This document shows, one piece after another, positions 49,878 to 63,299 of a DNA stretch of 64,000 nucleotides. The notes below the pieces were generated by a model that saw only the letters and a program-made list of their open reading frames with translations, was not told where the DNA came from and ran no database searches. Numbering within the stretch: the stretch's first letter is position 1; the number at the start of each line of letters is the position of its first letter. A program made the position numbers and the translations under genes. The DNA is from Diogma glabrata. Taxonomy: Eukaryota > Arthropoda > Insecta > Diptera > Cylindrotomidae. The stretch covers positions 394,225,320-394,289,319 of the forward strand of contig OY856187.1 of NCBI GenBank assembly GCA_963693315.1, given 5' to 3'.

Positions 49878-50559
49878 GCTGAAATTCCCAGCCGCTACGT
49901 TAAGCTAGTCCAACACAAGGCGTGTCGTTTCTCCTTTCAATTCGCTGTTCATCACACTCGGATGATCAACCAACAAGAACTCCAATGAAGAATAGCGTAA
50001 CGAGGTCGTATATTTCTCAATGAATAAAATAGCTTTTAATAACAGTTTCACGCTTCTACGTGAATTAATCTGCAAAATTCTACGCAAACCTCGATTTGAT
50101 AAATTTTCCGTGATGTTTCATAAACTTGTTCGCAAGAGACTAAAGAATTTTCGGTTAAACGGTATAAACTCGTATTCTTTGTCATACATGAGCCAGAAGG
50201 CACTACCGTAATCAGTATATAATTTTTCCAAATTTTTGGTTGAATTTTACTATGAGCGGAATCACCTTTAACACCAATTAAAAAAACTGACCCTTGGACG
50301 TTATTTCATATTGATTTTAAGGACAATAATTTGACACAAATGTTTAGACATTAGAAAATAATCATTTTAATTATACTAATTACAAAGGTTGAGACATTTT
50401 AATAAAAAATATTGCGACGCTGATGCATAGGCTGACTTCACCACAGCTCTGGAAACATAGTGTTCTGGATATATAATGAGCTAATATCCATAAAATACTT
50501 TAATTAAAAGCTAACCATTATTATGGACTTCGTAGTTCTAATAATAAAAAAATGTTAAA
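49878..50559. other. No recognisable gene
   Basis: Includes a short block TTGCGACGCTGATGC (50412-50426) that recurs at 56121-56135; on the minus strand the 56-kb copy reads like a tRNA A box (GGTCTAGTTGG). Otherwise nothing was recognised. Confidence 0.4.
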
Positions 50560-52600
50560 GCAGGCAGTAGTATCCCAACAAACATAAATTCTGTTGTACG
50601 AGAAAAAGTAAAAAAAATTTTATCGGAAGTGACAAAGCGGAAATTAGGATGCAGAACTGTTGAAAACCGTACTAAATGTGTATGTACCAAATTTCATCCA
50701 ACTCGATTATCAGGTACAGAAGTTATTGAGCTTCCAAAATAACAGGGGCTTGAAGGACCCCCTACTCTTTTGTTCACTATCGCTAAAAAACTAATCAGTT
50801 CCTTGCCATACAATGTTGCATTTTTTTGCAAAGTGTAATCAAAATTACTAAACGAACGAATGTTGTATGCTTCCAACAAACATTGAAACAATAAACAGGT
50901 GCTCGGGAGGACCCCACCACTTATCCCAATATTGTCCAAAAACTAGTCAATTCTTTGTCAATAAAGTCTTTATCTTTTTTCAAAGTGCCATTAAAATTGA
51001 TTAATGAATGAAATCTGTATGCTCCCAACAAACTTTAAAAACCAAGTGTGAAAAGTCAGCAGTTGTATGGAAGATCCCCCGCCACTTTGATCAATGTGTC
51101 CCAAAAGATGATAATTATCTTCTTACACTAATTGAAACGTTTCCAAAAGTTTTATCATAATCACTTCATTATTGTAGGCTGTAGTGTGCATAAAGATACT
51201 GAAAAAATTGCCAACAATTAAAAAAAATTTTTTTTTACCGGAAGTAAAAAACTGGAAGTTGGGATGCAGAATTTTTGTAAATCATACTAAATGCTTATGT
51301 ATAAAGTTTCATCCAATTCAATTATCAGGTACAGATGTTATTGAGCTTAAAAAAACAGGTGTATGGGACACCCCCCACCACTTTGTTCACTATCGCTCAA
51401 AAACTAATCAGTTCTTTGCCATACATGTTTGCATTTTTTTCCAAAGTGTCATCAAAATTGGTTCACGAACGAATGCGGTGTGCTCCCAACAAACATTGAA
51501 AAAATGATGACACAGTAAATAGGTGCTCGGGAGACCCCGTACCACTTATCCCAATATTGTCCAAAAACTAATCGGTTCCTTTTCATTTAAGTTTCCATCT
51601 TTTTCCAAAGTGTCATTAGAATTGATTAATGAATGAAGTCTGTATGCTCCCAACAAACTTTAAAAACAAAGTGTGAAAAGTCAGCAGTTGTATGGTAGAC
51701 CCCCCGCCACTTTGATCAATGTGTCCCAAAAGATGATAATTATCTTTCCACACTAATTGGAGCACTATTCCATAAGTTTCATCATAATCACTTCATTATT
51801 GTAGGCTGTAGTGTGCATAAAGACACTGAAAAAACTTCAAAAAAGTACAAACATTTTTTTTTTACCGGAAGTGAAAAACCAGAAGTTGGTATGCAGAACT
51901 ATTTTAAACCGTACTACATACTCATGTACCAAGTTTTATCCAATTCGCTTATCAGGTACAGAAGCTATAAAGCTTAAAAAAAACAGGTGCTTCAGGGACC
52001 CCCCACCACTTTGTTCACTATCGCTCAAAAACTAATCAGTTCTTTGTTATACATGTTTGCGTCTTTTTCCAAAGTGTCATCAAAATACATTCACGAATGA
52101 ATGTTTTATGCTCCCAACAAACTTAAAAATTTTGTGGAAAAAACCACCTGTTGTATGGTGGACCCCCCAACCCTTTATCCAATGTGCTCCAAAAGCTGAT
52201 AAAATCTTTCTCATGTTATTTAAAAGCTTTTCGCAACGTTTCATGAAAATCGATCGGTAATTGTAGGCTACAGTAGGGATAAACACCTGAAAAAAAAACT
52301 TTTTAACCGGAAGTGACAAACCAGAAGTTGGTATGCAGAAATATTGGAAACAGTACTAAAACCTTATATACTAAGTTTCAATAAGATCATAGCCCGGAAT
52401 CAGAAGTTATTCAAGATTTAAACTTAGAGGTGTTCGGGAGACCCCCCGCCATTTTGTCCAAATTTGAAATGAATCCAGATCTTCCATTTTCAAGTGAACC
52501 TGCATCATTTGCCAAAGTTTCATCAAGATCCTATGCAGAAGACTCAACCACCCACCCACACACAGATGTATACCAAAATTTTTTTTGGCTATTTAGATAG
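50560..52600 (+). repeat. Long tandem repeat, unit about 610-630 bp
   Basis: The ordered blocks CCGGAAGT, AGTTGG-ATGCAGAA, CGTACTAAATG, ATCAGGTACAGA, a CCCCCCACCACTTTGTTCAC run and CAAAAACTAATCAGTTC recur at about 50649, 51262 and 51891, and in a shortened unit at 52335. Within each unit a half-repeat (GACCCC-CC, CCAAAAGATGATAA or CAATATTGTCCAAAAACTA) points to an older, shorter monomer. Frames of 70-107 aa inside are by-products. No protein family is evident. Confidence 0.85.
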
Positions 52601-53369
52601 AGGATGGTCCAAAAAAAAAGATAAAATAAAATTTGGGGTATGTAAGATTTTTTTTTTTCACGATAGATTGCATTACTTCACACAATTTAAAATTGTGGTG
52701 AAGTAAAAATCGATTCAAAATTTCATAATTTACTACAAATGTACAGACATTAGAAAATATTAATTTAACACAAATCTACGGACATTAGCAAATATTCATT
52801 TTTTTTAAAAATAATAATTCACCACAAAGGTTGAAATCTTTGATAATATTCGTTTAGTTATGAACAATTTACCACGAATGTTAATTCAATTTATTTTAAA
52901 GGACGTCAACAAACATATATGATTTTTTTTTGTTTTGTATTTTTGTTTAGGGATCCAGAGGCATCGCACTCCTAGGTGACTTGCAAAATCATGACCAGCA
53001 TAGATCTTGTTACTTCCTTTACTTTTTCTAACATTAACTTTAGTGAATCAGTAACTCAAACAAAATTTTTGTAAAGGAACGGGATAAACCCGTTTGCGCG
53101 AATCGATCAAGCTTTAAGAGCCACAGTATAATATCATCGAATGTACAACTTACAGTTATAAATGTCTCCAGGAGCCGTACCTCGGATCTCGTAGAATATA
53201 TTTAGAACTAGGTTTTAATAAATTTACACTAAATCTAGTATATTTAACACTCACGAACATGTAAATAATTATTTTATTTATTTTTTTTTTATTTTAATCT
53301 GGTCGTTCAGTGACCACACCATATTTTTCAAAGAAAAAAAAAACACAGAATGACAGCAAAATAAAATCA
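52601..53369. other. No recognisable gene
   Basis: AT-rich. A loose local repeat (ACAAATGT, CAGACATTAGAAAATA, 52735-52800) occurs. No gene. Confidence 0.4.
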
Positions 53370-54382
53370 GACTAAGAGAGATATGTTTGTTTAAACGATA
53401 CGTCACAAACATATATAGATTTTTTGTAAATTTTTTTGTTTTCAACGCCACAAACATATAAATTTTTTCTAAATTTCACTACGCGAATTCGTACTATTAA
53501 AAAAAATTGAACTAATTGAACTACAGTAAAAATTGAACTTAGTTAAAATTTTCACTACTTAATTTTAATCAACAAAAACTTGAATTCAAAAAGAAATTCC
53601 ACATGCTTTATGATATTCACGAAAGGAAAATTGCAAAAACATAAGAGAGACAAAAGACCGTATAGTCATCTCTTATATAGTAATTTAATATCGAAAATTG
53701 AGCTACAAAGTTTTTTTTTTTTGAAGGAGAAATCTTAGTACATTTTCCGTTTAAAAAAATACTAAGTATTAATTTGTAATATACAGAATTGTAAGATAAT
53801 TTCACGAAATAAGCCATTAAAGAAATATTAATATATCAGAATGGATTAAACGTAAGTTTAACCGATTTTATGATGTTTATGTATTATGCAATAATAGCCT
53901 ACAACCGTATTACAGTAAAATTTCGAATTATAACGGAAAGAGCAATTGATAAAAATACCCATATAAGAAATATAATACGTTTCGAAGACAAGTACAAAAC
54001 CGATTGTAGGATAATAATTTTTAGCTATTGAGTCGATTGGACAAATATGCACAACTATTGGAGGTTTGAAAACATTTAGAGCCATTACGGTTAGTGTCCG
54101 GGGAATTCAAATTTATGTAGTATGGTGAAGCAACGCTGGTGAAAACGCAGTGTGAACCAATAATAGGGGACTGTAGAATAAAATATTATGGTTAATGGTG
54201 TTGTTATAAAAAAGGAATATGTGTAACGGAAACTATACGAAAATATAACTATAGATTACGGATGAACGAGAAATTGTTGTGAACTATGCGTGATAGGCAA
54301 AATTGTGATATGAGAGGAAATACAAACTACATGAATCAGTGACTGTACCACACTACGTCATCACATCCCAGGCTACATAACA
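53370..54382 (-). repeat. LTR-like dispersed repeat R2, copy 3
   Basis: The minus strand starts TGTTATGTAGCC at 54382 and is collinear with the copy at 3562-2523 over the whole length, including the AAACATATA and GAACTACG blocks at the far end that copy 2 lacks. Confidence 0.65.
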
Positions 54383-57300
54383 CATTCTCTTGCTATGTCA
54401 CCAAGCTTATCAAATGCCCAACATCTAAATATAATGATCAATTCTCTGAATCGTCTCTGTGGTCTTAAACTAATGTCTTACTCCATTCTACTCTAATAGC
54501 AAAGGATATTTTCGTGATATGGTGGAGGGCTTAAGCTTCATTCTTTGTATTTGTTGAACCTGATGTTAAGTTTTAGCAATTACTGTAACACCTAGAATTC
54601 TTCTTTTTACTCCTACTTTAAAGATTTTGTATTTATTTATTTACCTATTCTATCATAGACTGTGTAGTTTTATTTTATTTTCTTATTAGACAAACAACAA
54701 TTTCCTTTTGAGTGCTATTCGGTTTTTGTTTTTTTTTTTCAAATATTTATTCAAATGTTTTATATACTTTTAGAACAACTATTTGCTCTAAAAAGTATTT
54801 TCCAGAATGATGTTCTTTTATTACATCGTACTCCATAATCGTCGCAATAGCTGTTCATGAAAGTGCCAATAAAACAAAAAGAGAAATAAGAGTTTTCTAC
54901 CTTTTTGTGTGCGATTATTTGTTTTGATATTTCTCTATTTAGATAAAACCATCCATAAATGTCTCTATAGTTTTATCGTTTACCATCTTCATGGTTAATA
55001 TTTGCACGTGTCGATTGATATCTCAATGCATTTAAATTTAGCAAAAATGACAATTCCACAGGTCAATTTATTTTATAAGTCGGGCTACTTTGAACGATCA
55101 AAATAGATAAATATTTTATTTTTATTTTGAAAATTTATGCGTCTTATTTATGATTCCTTTTTAATTATATTCAAAAGATTTTTCCCCGAAAACTGTAACA
55201 ATCAAAATAAAATTTTATTTAACTAAAAATGGAAATAATATCAATTCATCGCATAATCAATTTTAAGCCTATAATGCTTCCAAACAAACCAGCCCAAAAT
55301 AAAAAAAAAGCAAACCATTTATTTATTTCAAAAATTTTCAACAAAAAGATCAGGAACACAAAACAGACATCAAACCACTCAACGGCAACAACAACAAAAC
55401 GGAAAATAAAATTACTAAAAAAAAGAAAATGAAATAAAAGAAACTTTTTTTTTCTTTTTGTTCCTTTTTTTTTATTTTCTATATTTTCTTATAAGGACCT
55501 AAAAAGTAAAAGATTACCAACTAAGCCTATTACACTTTTCCTTTTTTTTTCTCTATTATCTGGGACATTTTGTATTATAAATAATGCTAAAAGGATGGTA
55601 TAAATATAAAAATATCATATAAATATAAAATTGGATCCTTTCTAGTAACAATAAAAGAAAAAGGGAAAATAAATGGAATCACATTCAGAGGATTGATTTC
55701 GTTTATTTAAAATACTTTTCTGTTTTTTTCTTCTTTTATTGAAAATAAATTAAATAAATTTTTTCTTTTATTATTAGTGAAAGGGTTGAAAATTTCATAT
55801 TGATGGAGACGTTGTAAAAAGAAAAATGATATCCAAAAAGACACTTTATTTTTATTATGTTTTGATTTTGATTTCAAAATCTTGATGTAGGAGTCTGCTA
55901 CCAAACTTATGATAATTTGAAAATATAATATTTGAAAAAGGACAAGATTTCTGAATATTTATTATGAGTTTGTTGTTTTGGAACAAAAAGTATTGATATA
56001 TAAGTAAATAGTACAATAAGTTTATTTGAATTTCAAAGTGGAATCGAGTCAAAATATTATGTATAGATTTTTGGTTAGCAGGGAGGCAATTACCCATATT
56101 TTTGGGAATACAAAAAAAAATTGCGACGCTGATGCTTAGACCAACTAGACCAAAGCTCCTGAATTCTATTAGCTGAGCTGTAATGATTCTTTGTTAAGAG
56201 CTTATATATTATATTCCATCAATATCATATCAAAACTGCAATGAACACTGCGCAATCCTGATAATGGAATCACAATCAGTAAAATTTGAGGTGTTGCGTG
56301 CCTTGAGATTAAATTTCTGATTAACTCCAGTTTGTGAGTTCGATTATACCTCTCCTCAACCTATCACAATAGATGATGAATTGAAAGCAAACGTTCCACG
56401 AGAAGACGGATTTAAATGAACAAATAATAGGTACTATAACGACCCCAAAAGTCTTAGAAACCAAAACCACGACCGGCAGCACATATAAATATAATTATCA
56501 CCATTAAAAATTCAAATATTTCACTCACCTCACCATACGTATTTGATTTAATCTTCCATGCTTTTTCTTTACTAGCCAATCATGGTAAATAAAATACAAA
56601 ATAATTAATTAAAACATCGTTACGCCAATGGTTTCGGCGACTGCTGAGCAAGTACAATAAAGCAATATAATAAAAACGGTTGCATCAAAGCCACATACGA
56701 TAGTTGAACAATATGAAAAATACATCAAAACGAAAATTGCTCCAATGCACCAATAGTACTGGCGATAGTTGAATACGAATAATATAATAATGTAAATTGT
56801 TGTACCGTAGATGTGAAGAACATAGGTTTGGTTAGATTAGGTATCTATCACAAATTTATTGATAATCACAATTTAGTTTTTTAAGTACTATTGCACTGGC
56901 CCTGATACGGAGCCACTCATTATAAATGCCTCTATGGGCTTGGACTTTTATACGAAATGTGTAATAATAAAATAAAATAAAATCATAGCACGGGAAACTT
57001 ACGGTTATCCAGACGAATCCGTTTTCCAGAATCTCTTATCTATTTCTTCGCTCAACCTAACATTTCAAAAAAAAAAACAGAAAAATTCAATAATTAGAAA
57101 AAAAATGAATGGAAAATAGTACATGAATACTAGCAACAAATTGTAACTTAACTTAAATAAATTTGGACTGCAATGTTCCCTTGTGATCTCCTTCCCCAAA
57201 TTTCCTTTGTAACTTCTCCCATACAATTTTTGCCAATGTCCTTTACCGCTTCCTTCACAAATCCTTCTTCCCAAAACTTTGCTAATCCTCGAAATGTAAC

Positions 57301-57890
57301 TTCTGAAGCATATTCCAAAAAGTTGTGTTAAATTGTTACAATTTAAAGTTGATAATCCATGACTGAATATTTTATAAAATATAGATATTTGCTGTCATAC
57401 GTTTGACATTTCATTTCATTTTTATCTTTTATCATTTTCTGCTCTCAATTCCGTTACCAAATCACCAAAAGAAATCAACACAATTCTCTTTCATTTATTT
57501 AATTATAACAACTTATGGTTATATTTAAAACATTTTATTTACATTTACAACACTTTATGTTTTAAAATTAGATAAACTAAAATATATTTAGGATTTTTTT
57601 CTATTTTTAGTAGTTATCTCAAAAAACTGTTTGCAATCAAATTGAAATCTCAATACGGAATGAATTATTATCTTTTCAGATTTTTAACATCGAAATAATT
57701 GATTAAGCAAAAAAATGTGATTTTTCTTTCATCTTCTAATCAAAATCGTGTAACACCAAAGATTCAGCAAAAATTAGTAACGACATCTGTTCGTTAGAAT
57801 TGGAAATAAAATTGAGTACGTTCGTTTGTTTTTTATAGTATATTCGAAATTTAACTAGCCGTTAAGTATTAGCCAATTTTAAAATTATTA
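54383..57890. other. Long AT-rich stretch without a recognisable gene
   Basis: Open frames here (for example 55229-55432) are A/T-driven and show no motif. Noted only: the tRNA-A-box-like block at 56121-56160 (-) and a 33-bp block at 57008-57040 (-) that recurs inverted at 63913-63944. Confidence 0.45.
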
Positions 57891-58320
57891 TTAATGTAAA
57901 AGTGAATTGAAACTATTGAAATACATTTTTATTGAATTAGAAAAAGAAGATGAATTGGTTTTATTGTTGTTTAGGCGAACATAGCGGACGTTACACCATG
58001 AATTCAAGGTAAAAATCAAGATATTTACCCTTGAAATCACAAAAAACGTCGTCACCCCCTCTACGTCAGAAACCACCGAACTACTTCCCACAACTAATCT
58101 GTATCTGGGATCGAGATACCCACAGTCACTGGCGTCAAGACCGATGACCGGTCCCAACACTCATGAAGTCCCTAGGAACTTCACTGAGTACTGAGACCGA
58201 CCATCCATCCGAACGTCAGCACTATGGACACCCCAATACAACCAGTAAGCATGACACGGGAGATGTGAACCCCAGATACGACAATCAGCCAGAGGAACAA
58301 CCCTACCTAACGAAAAGACA

Positions 58321-61300
58321 TCATTCCCTGATGTCTTTCGCGTGATGGACTCCAAGACTCTTACCGCTCATATCTATGCACTCGTAGAGTACATTTCCAA
58401 TCTTAGTCTTAATCATCGCAGGTAAGAACTTTGGAGCCAATTTTGCCGAGAATTTTTTTGTAGCGTCACACAAATGATGTTGCCGTACAAACACACGTTG
58501 TTGTGGTTGAAAAGTTCGTAGTTTAGATCGCAGGTTGTACTGATGTTGCGACTTCTTGAAAGCTGCTTTTAAATTTCCCTGAACCCGGTTCCTGAGCAGA
58601 GTCAAATGATCAGAGCGTTTTAATTCCTCACCAGCATCTTCACCAAGCTGGTGTAGTGATCTCAACAATTGGTAAGTATTCCCATCCGATATTGGATGTT
58701 GACCAAATAATAGATAGTACGGTGAGTACTTGGTAGCTGAGTGTACTGCAGCCCGCAGTGCATATGCGATTTCACCAATTTGTGAGTCCCACTTGGTATG
58801 TTGACCTTTTATGAACGCTCGAATTGCTGCTAGAACTGACCTATTGACCCGCTCTGACGCGTTGCTTTGAGGACTATAAACACCGGTCCTAATGTGTTTA
58901 ATGCCGAAATCTGACAAAAGACTTTGAAAGTTCCTACTAGTGAACTGTTTGCCATTGTCACTGTGTAGAAACTCTGGTACCCCATATGTAAGAAACACTT
59001 CGTTCCTTAGAAAAGCATTCACCTTCGGTGAAGTTGCGTTTCTAAGTGGTTTCAGTAGTACAAACTTCGTAGCATGATCCAGAACTATCAATAACACCGT
59101 ATTCCCAAGTGTAGAACGAGGATACGGTCCCAAAAAATCTATATAGACTCTCTGCCATGGACGTGCTGTTTCGAATTGATATTGCATCGGAGGACGCAAT
59201 ATCTGATTCGTGGCTTTTGTTTGTTTACATGTGTCGCAGGACACAACATAGTTGTGTACCTGTGACGCCATGCCCGGCCAATAATAAAGACGTCGAAGTA
59301 ATTCTAAAGTCTTTTTAACACCTCCATGAGCAGCAGTACTATCATCGTGATGTTTCTGAATCATGTTGGAAGTCATCGGTTTTGGTACCCAGAGTTTCCA
59401 CACAGGAACATCGTTGGGTATTGCATGAGGTCTTGGCTCAATACGTATGTATAGCTTATCATCCACGACTTTAACTGAAGGAAAGTCCTTGGGTGATGAT
59501 TAAACTTTGGCTATCATATCTGTATATTCGTTGTGCCGATAACCTTCATTGTCGAGTTTAATGTCGTTAATGTGATGTACTAATGCTTCCGTCAATTCTT
59601 CGTGTGTATCGTCATTAAGACGAGATAGAGCATCAGGGACTATATTTTGGGTACCTTTCTGGTGGACAATAGTAAAATCCATATGTTGGAGTTTTAGGCT
59701 CCACCTAGCCAGACGACCACTCAAGTCTTTCTGTGACATAAGCCACTTCAGGTTTGAGTGATCAGTCACAATTGTAAATCGGTGACCTTCAACATAGCCC
59801 CTAAATTTCTTCACACTCAGAATTGCCGCAAGACATTCCAGCTCAGAAACTGAGTAATTCCTTTGAGCTTTGTTAAGCTTCTTCGACATGAAGGCTATCG
59901 GACACTCTTGTCCGTCAGTATCAACCTGATACAACACACTACCTACCCCTGTCAGACTTGCATCGCATCTAATAAAGAACTCTTTATTATAGTCAGGGTT
60001 TATCAGTACTGGTGCTGTAGTCAGCAATCGTTTTAAATTTTCAAAAGCTGCTTGCGCTTCTAATGTCCATTTCAATTTCCCCGAACTCTTCTTTAATAAA
60101 TCTGTAATTGGTGATACCACGCTTGCATAGTTTGGTATGAAACGTTGGTACCAACCAGCCATTCCTTAAAAGACGTCGTATTTGTTTAACTGTAGATGGA
60201 GCTGGATACTCTGCTACAGCTCTTACCTTATCAGGGTCTGTTCGAAGACCATCTTCACCAACCAAAAATCCCAAGTATTTCACCTCTCTCAGAACAAATT
60301 TACTTTTCTTGAGGTTTATGGTTAACCCAGCCGCTCTTAACAATGAAGAGACTTTGGACAGCAATTCCATATGTTCCTGGAACGTGGAAGAGACTACCAA
60401 TAGATCATCTAAATAAACAAAGACATTTTCGTGATATTGATGTGGTATCACTTTGTGCATTAGCCGACACATTTTCTGGGGAGCATTGCACAATCCAAAG
60501 GGCATAACCCGGAATTGATACAATGGACGACCAGGCACTGTGAAGGCTGTCTTGTCTCTAGATGCTTCTGCCAGAGGAATCTGCCAGAAAGCATCTTTGA
60601 GATCGATACTTGAAATGTACTTTGTGCTATTTAGACGACCTAGTAAGCCATCAATCAAGGGAAGTGGGTAAGCGTCCTTTTTCGTTAGTGAATTGACACG
60701 ACGGCTATCAATACATAATCTGTTTTTACCAGATTCTTTTTGTACCAAAACCACTGACCAGCACCAAGAACTGTTACTCTCTTCGATCACGCCCATTTGA
60801 AGCATTCGGTCAAGTTCGGCATAAACCTTTAGTTGAACAGCCAGCGATGTGGGATAGTGCCTCTGTTTAACAGGTGCACTATCACCAACATCGATGACAT
60901 ATTCAACCAAAGAAGTCTTTCCGAGCCCAGACACTTCAAATGACGGGAAAGAATCCTTGATCATATCCAGTTCATGTTGCTGATCAGTGGTGAGGTTGTG
61001 TGTATTTAAAGTTATTGGCTCTGTACGAGTCAGTTCACTAACAAATGAAGGAACAATACCAAATTTCTCCCAGAAATCTATGCCCAGGTAGAGCTCTTCT
61101 CGTAAACCAGGGACTATATGGAACCGCATTGGTTTAGTGGAGCCATTCACAGTTATTGGAATTTCGATGTAACCCAAAATTTTTGTTGCAGTACCATCTG
61201 CCGTACGAATACACGAAGTGTACTTACGGTAGGTTGTACCTGCTGATTCCAATAATTCCAAGGAATTTCTTCCAAGTATTGTGATTGACGCTCCACTATC

Positions 61301-61642
61301 CAATAAGCCTGAAATGTGTTTGTCCAAAATCTTAATTGTTAATCGCGGCCGAGGATCCTTTGTTTCTGAAAGGATAGATGAAATACAAGCTTTACGAAAT
61401 AATTTCCTCATCCTCCAATATCTGATGTTACGTTCAAAACGTCTAAAATACGTTCGATGTAATGATGGGAAATTAAATGTATTCGATGATTTTATTCGGG
61501 TTTCGTTGGTGGTTGCCGATTGTCCTGCGTTCCTACATCTCTCGTCGCTTTCTTCGTGCTCATTGGATGTTGAACCGAGGGTACCATCCCCGAAGCATGT
61601 ACTCTCGGACGGTAGTTTAACGACGGGTGACAATATGAACAA
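58321..61642 (-). pseudogene. pol: Gypsy pol of third lineage (protease-RT-RNase H-integrase), two lesions
   Basis: From 61642 down: protease with SGLLDSGASITILG and LYLGIDFWEKFG; RT with RLCIDSRRVNSLTKKDAYPL, MPFGLCNAP and catalytic YLDD; a frameshift near 60165, consistent with one extra base in the RRFLGMAGW-type block; the thumb/RNase H region MAGWYQRFIPNY, IRCDASLTGVGSVLY, SELECLAAI, TDHSNLKWL and PDALSRLN (60162-59503); a single in-frame TAA at 59500-59502; then integrase with zinc-finger HGGVKKTLE and CDTCK, core VYIDFLGPYP, LHSDNGKQF and SNASERVNRS (59466-58321). All catalytic residues are present, so decay is recent. The N-terminal 60-odd residues of the longest frame overlap gag knuckle sequence in another frame. 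Confidence 0.9.
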
Positions 61643-61649
61643 TTTGCAT

Positions 61650-63284
61650 AAATTACATCCGGCTTGTTACATTTCCAACAATATAATTTGATTCTATTCT
61701 TAGAGCACTCAGGAGCGAGATGACCATTTACTCCACAAACATACTATTGGTTGTCTAGATATTGATGGACCAGGTTGAATGTTATCCGATGTTGTGCCAG
61801 GTCGCTGCAATATCCGTCTCTGTGTTGAATCCACCGCTTCAATATATCCATGTTGTTCTGGTTCAGCATCCACCTCATAATCATCCATCTGCTGTAACTC
61901 GCTAATTCTTAAATTTGATGTTCTGGTCGGAACTGGTGTGGACCACAAACGTTCGAACTTCTGACATAAAGTCCGAAGTTCATCAACTGAATGTATTGTT
62001 GCTGCAAGTGTAGCATTTTTGAGCTCCACACTCAGTCCCTCCCGAGCAATCTCTAGCATTTCTCGGTCAGCAAATGGACGAGCCAAGCGACGGTTTAACG
62101 AGCCAATCTCCACCAGATACTCGTATACGCTCTCCTTTGACTTTTGTTTGCGGTTCAGAAGAACTCGCAAGATCGCCTTATCATCAGTGAGCGTACCGAA
62201 GGTTTGTAGGAGTCCCTCCCTGAGCACTGGATAGGTCACCACCTCATATTCATGAGTTAAGTTCAAATAGTATCTGTCGGCAGCCCTCTTGAGAAACCGT
62301 GGAACGATAGACCTAAGGTCGTCCCAATTCACACGGTCCCTCCTGGCAGCTGCCTCAACTCTGTGAACAAACTCATGAACATCAGGAGAGTGACCATCTC
62401 CTGTGAAGGTTGGAACTCAATTTGAGTCATAACGACTCAAATTGTTCCCACCAACCCCTCGGTACTCCACTGGTGCTAACGCTGAAGCCGCGTCACGCCA
62501 TACCTGAGGAGGTTGGTTGTATGGTGGTGGTGCTGTTAGTGGAACTGGTGGATATACTGGTAGTGGTTGTACCTGTGGTACTGATGACCGATTTAATGAT
62601 TGTTGTTGTACCAATCCTGGATTGTTGTGTAAGTGTTCAGCTTGGACTGTTGGACCCAATTGTGGTATTGCAAAGTCCTCTGCCCTCAAGCCCGACTGCT
62701 GGAAATAAGCCGGTGGTGCTTGATCTGACCGTCTCTGTTGTTGCTGGTTTGGACGATTCAGACTATGTATTGTTTCCTATATTGGCCGTACTGGGATCGG
62801 TGTGGATCTCTCATCTGGCTGAAAAGCAGGTGAAGCAGATGGAGCAGATGATACTCCTGGTTTACTCTGCATAATTGGACGTGTTGACAACGATCCTATT
62901 ATACTCCAAGTGCGTGACAATTGTGAGATAGCGTAGGTGCGGGCCTCTTGCAAGTCATTGCGAGGACCCAACCTATTCATCCTACCCGTGTAATGTAACA
63001 CTCGATTCGCCAACCCATCTAAGAAGGTCTGATCAATCGGTGACTGAAGTCGTCGTACTTGATTTAAAATAAGTTGTGCTGCCTGCACCACCATTTGAGA
63101 TTCCTCTATCAAATCTCTCGCATGAGACACTGTTATTGGAACTGACCCATGATCTACATGGTTTCGCAGTTCCTCTGCCCAATCGGCCCCCCCCGAATTT
63201 CACACCCCGAACCAAACATTCGACCAGCAGTTCGCTGGGTTCCAGACCATAGAACGGATGCTCAACGTCTATTTGGTTTGACAT
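61650..63284 (-). pseudogene. gag: Gypsy gag of third lineage, frameshifted
   Basis: Likely start MSNQIDVEHPFYGLEPSELL at 63284. The frame is lost at a C-run (G-run on the gene strand, about 63188-63194) and continues ADWAEELRNHVDHG into a 117-aa frame ending near 62777, then a Pro/Gln-rich linker (62689-62417), then a capsid-like 207-aa frame from 62332 (NWDDLRSIVPRFLKRAADRY, ARPFADREMLEIAREG). A CCHC knuckle CGVNGHLAPEC lies at about 61690-61730 in a shifted frame, followed by CWKCNKPD. At least three frame changes, one at a homopolymer that could be a sequencing error. Confidence 0.8.
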
Positions 63285-63299
63285 TTTGATGGTAAAACC

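Larger units (their letters stand above)
58053..63284 (-). mobile_element. Ty3/gypsy element of a third lineage, broken
   Basis: Gag (63284-61650) and pol (61640-58321) occur in normal order on the minus strand. A purine-rich run GTAGAGGGGGTGA (58053-58065) after pol is a plausible polypurine tract, with a 3' LTR starting TGACGACG just below it. I could not find a matching 5' LTR in 63300-64000, so the boundaries are uncertain. Protein blocks differ clearly from elements A/C. Confidence 0.8.

Noticed and set aside
51184..52706. Open frames of 70-107 aa
   Set aside because: Same reason: each repeats with the roughly 600-bp tandem unit.
62410..62874. 154-aa plus-strand frame rich in Val and Leu
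   Set aside because: It lies opposite the Pro/Gln-rich gag linker of the third gypsy, whose antisense gives hydrophobic codons.
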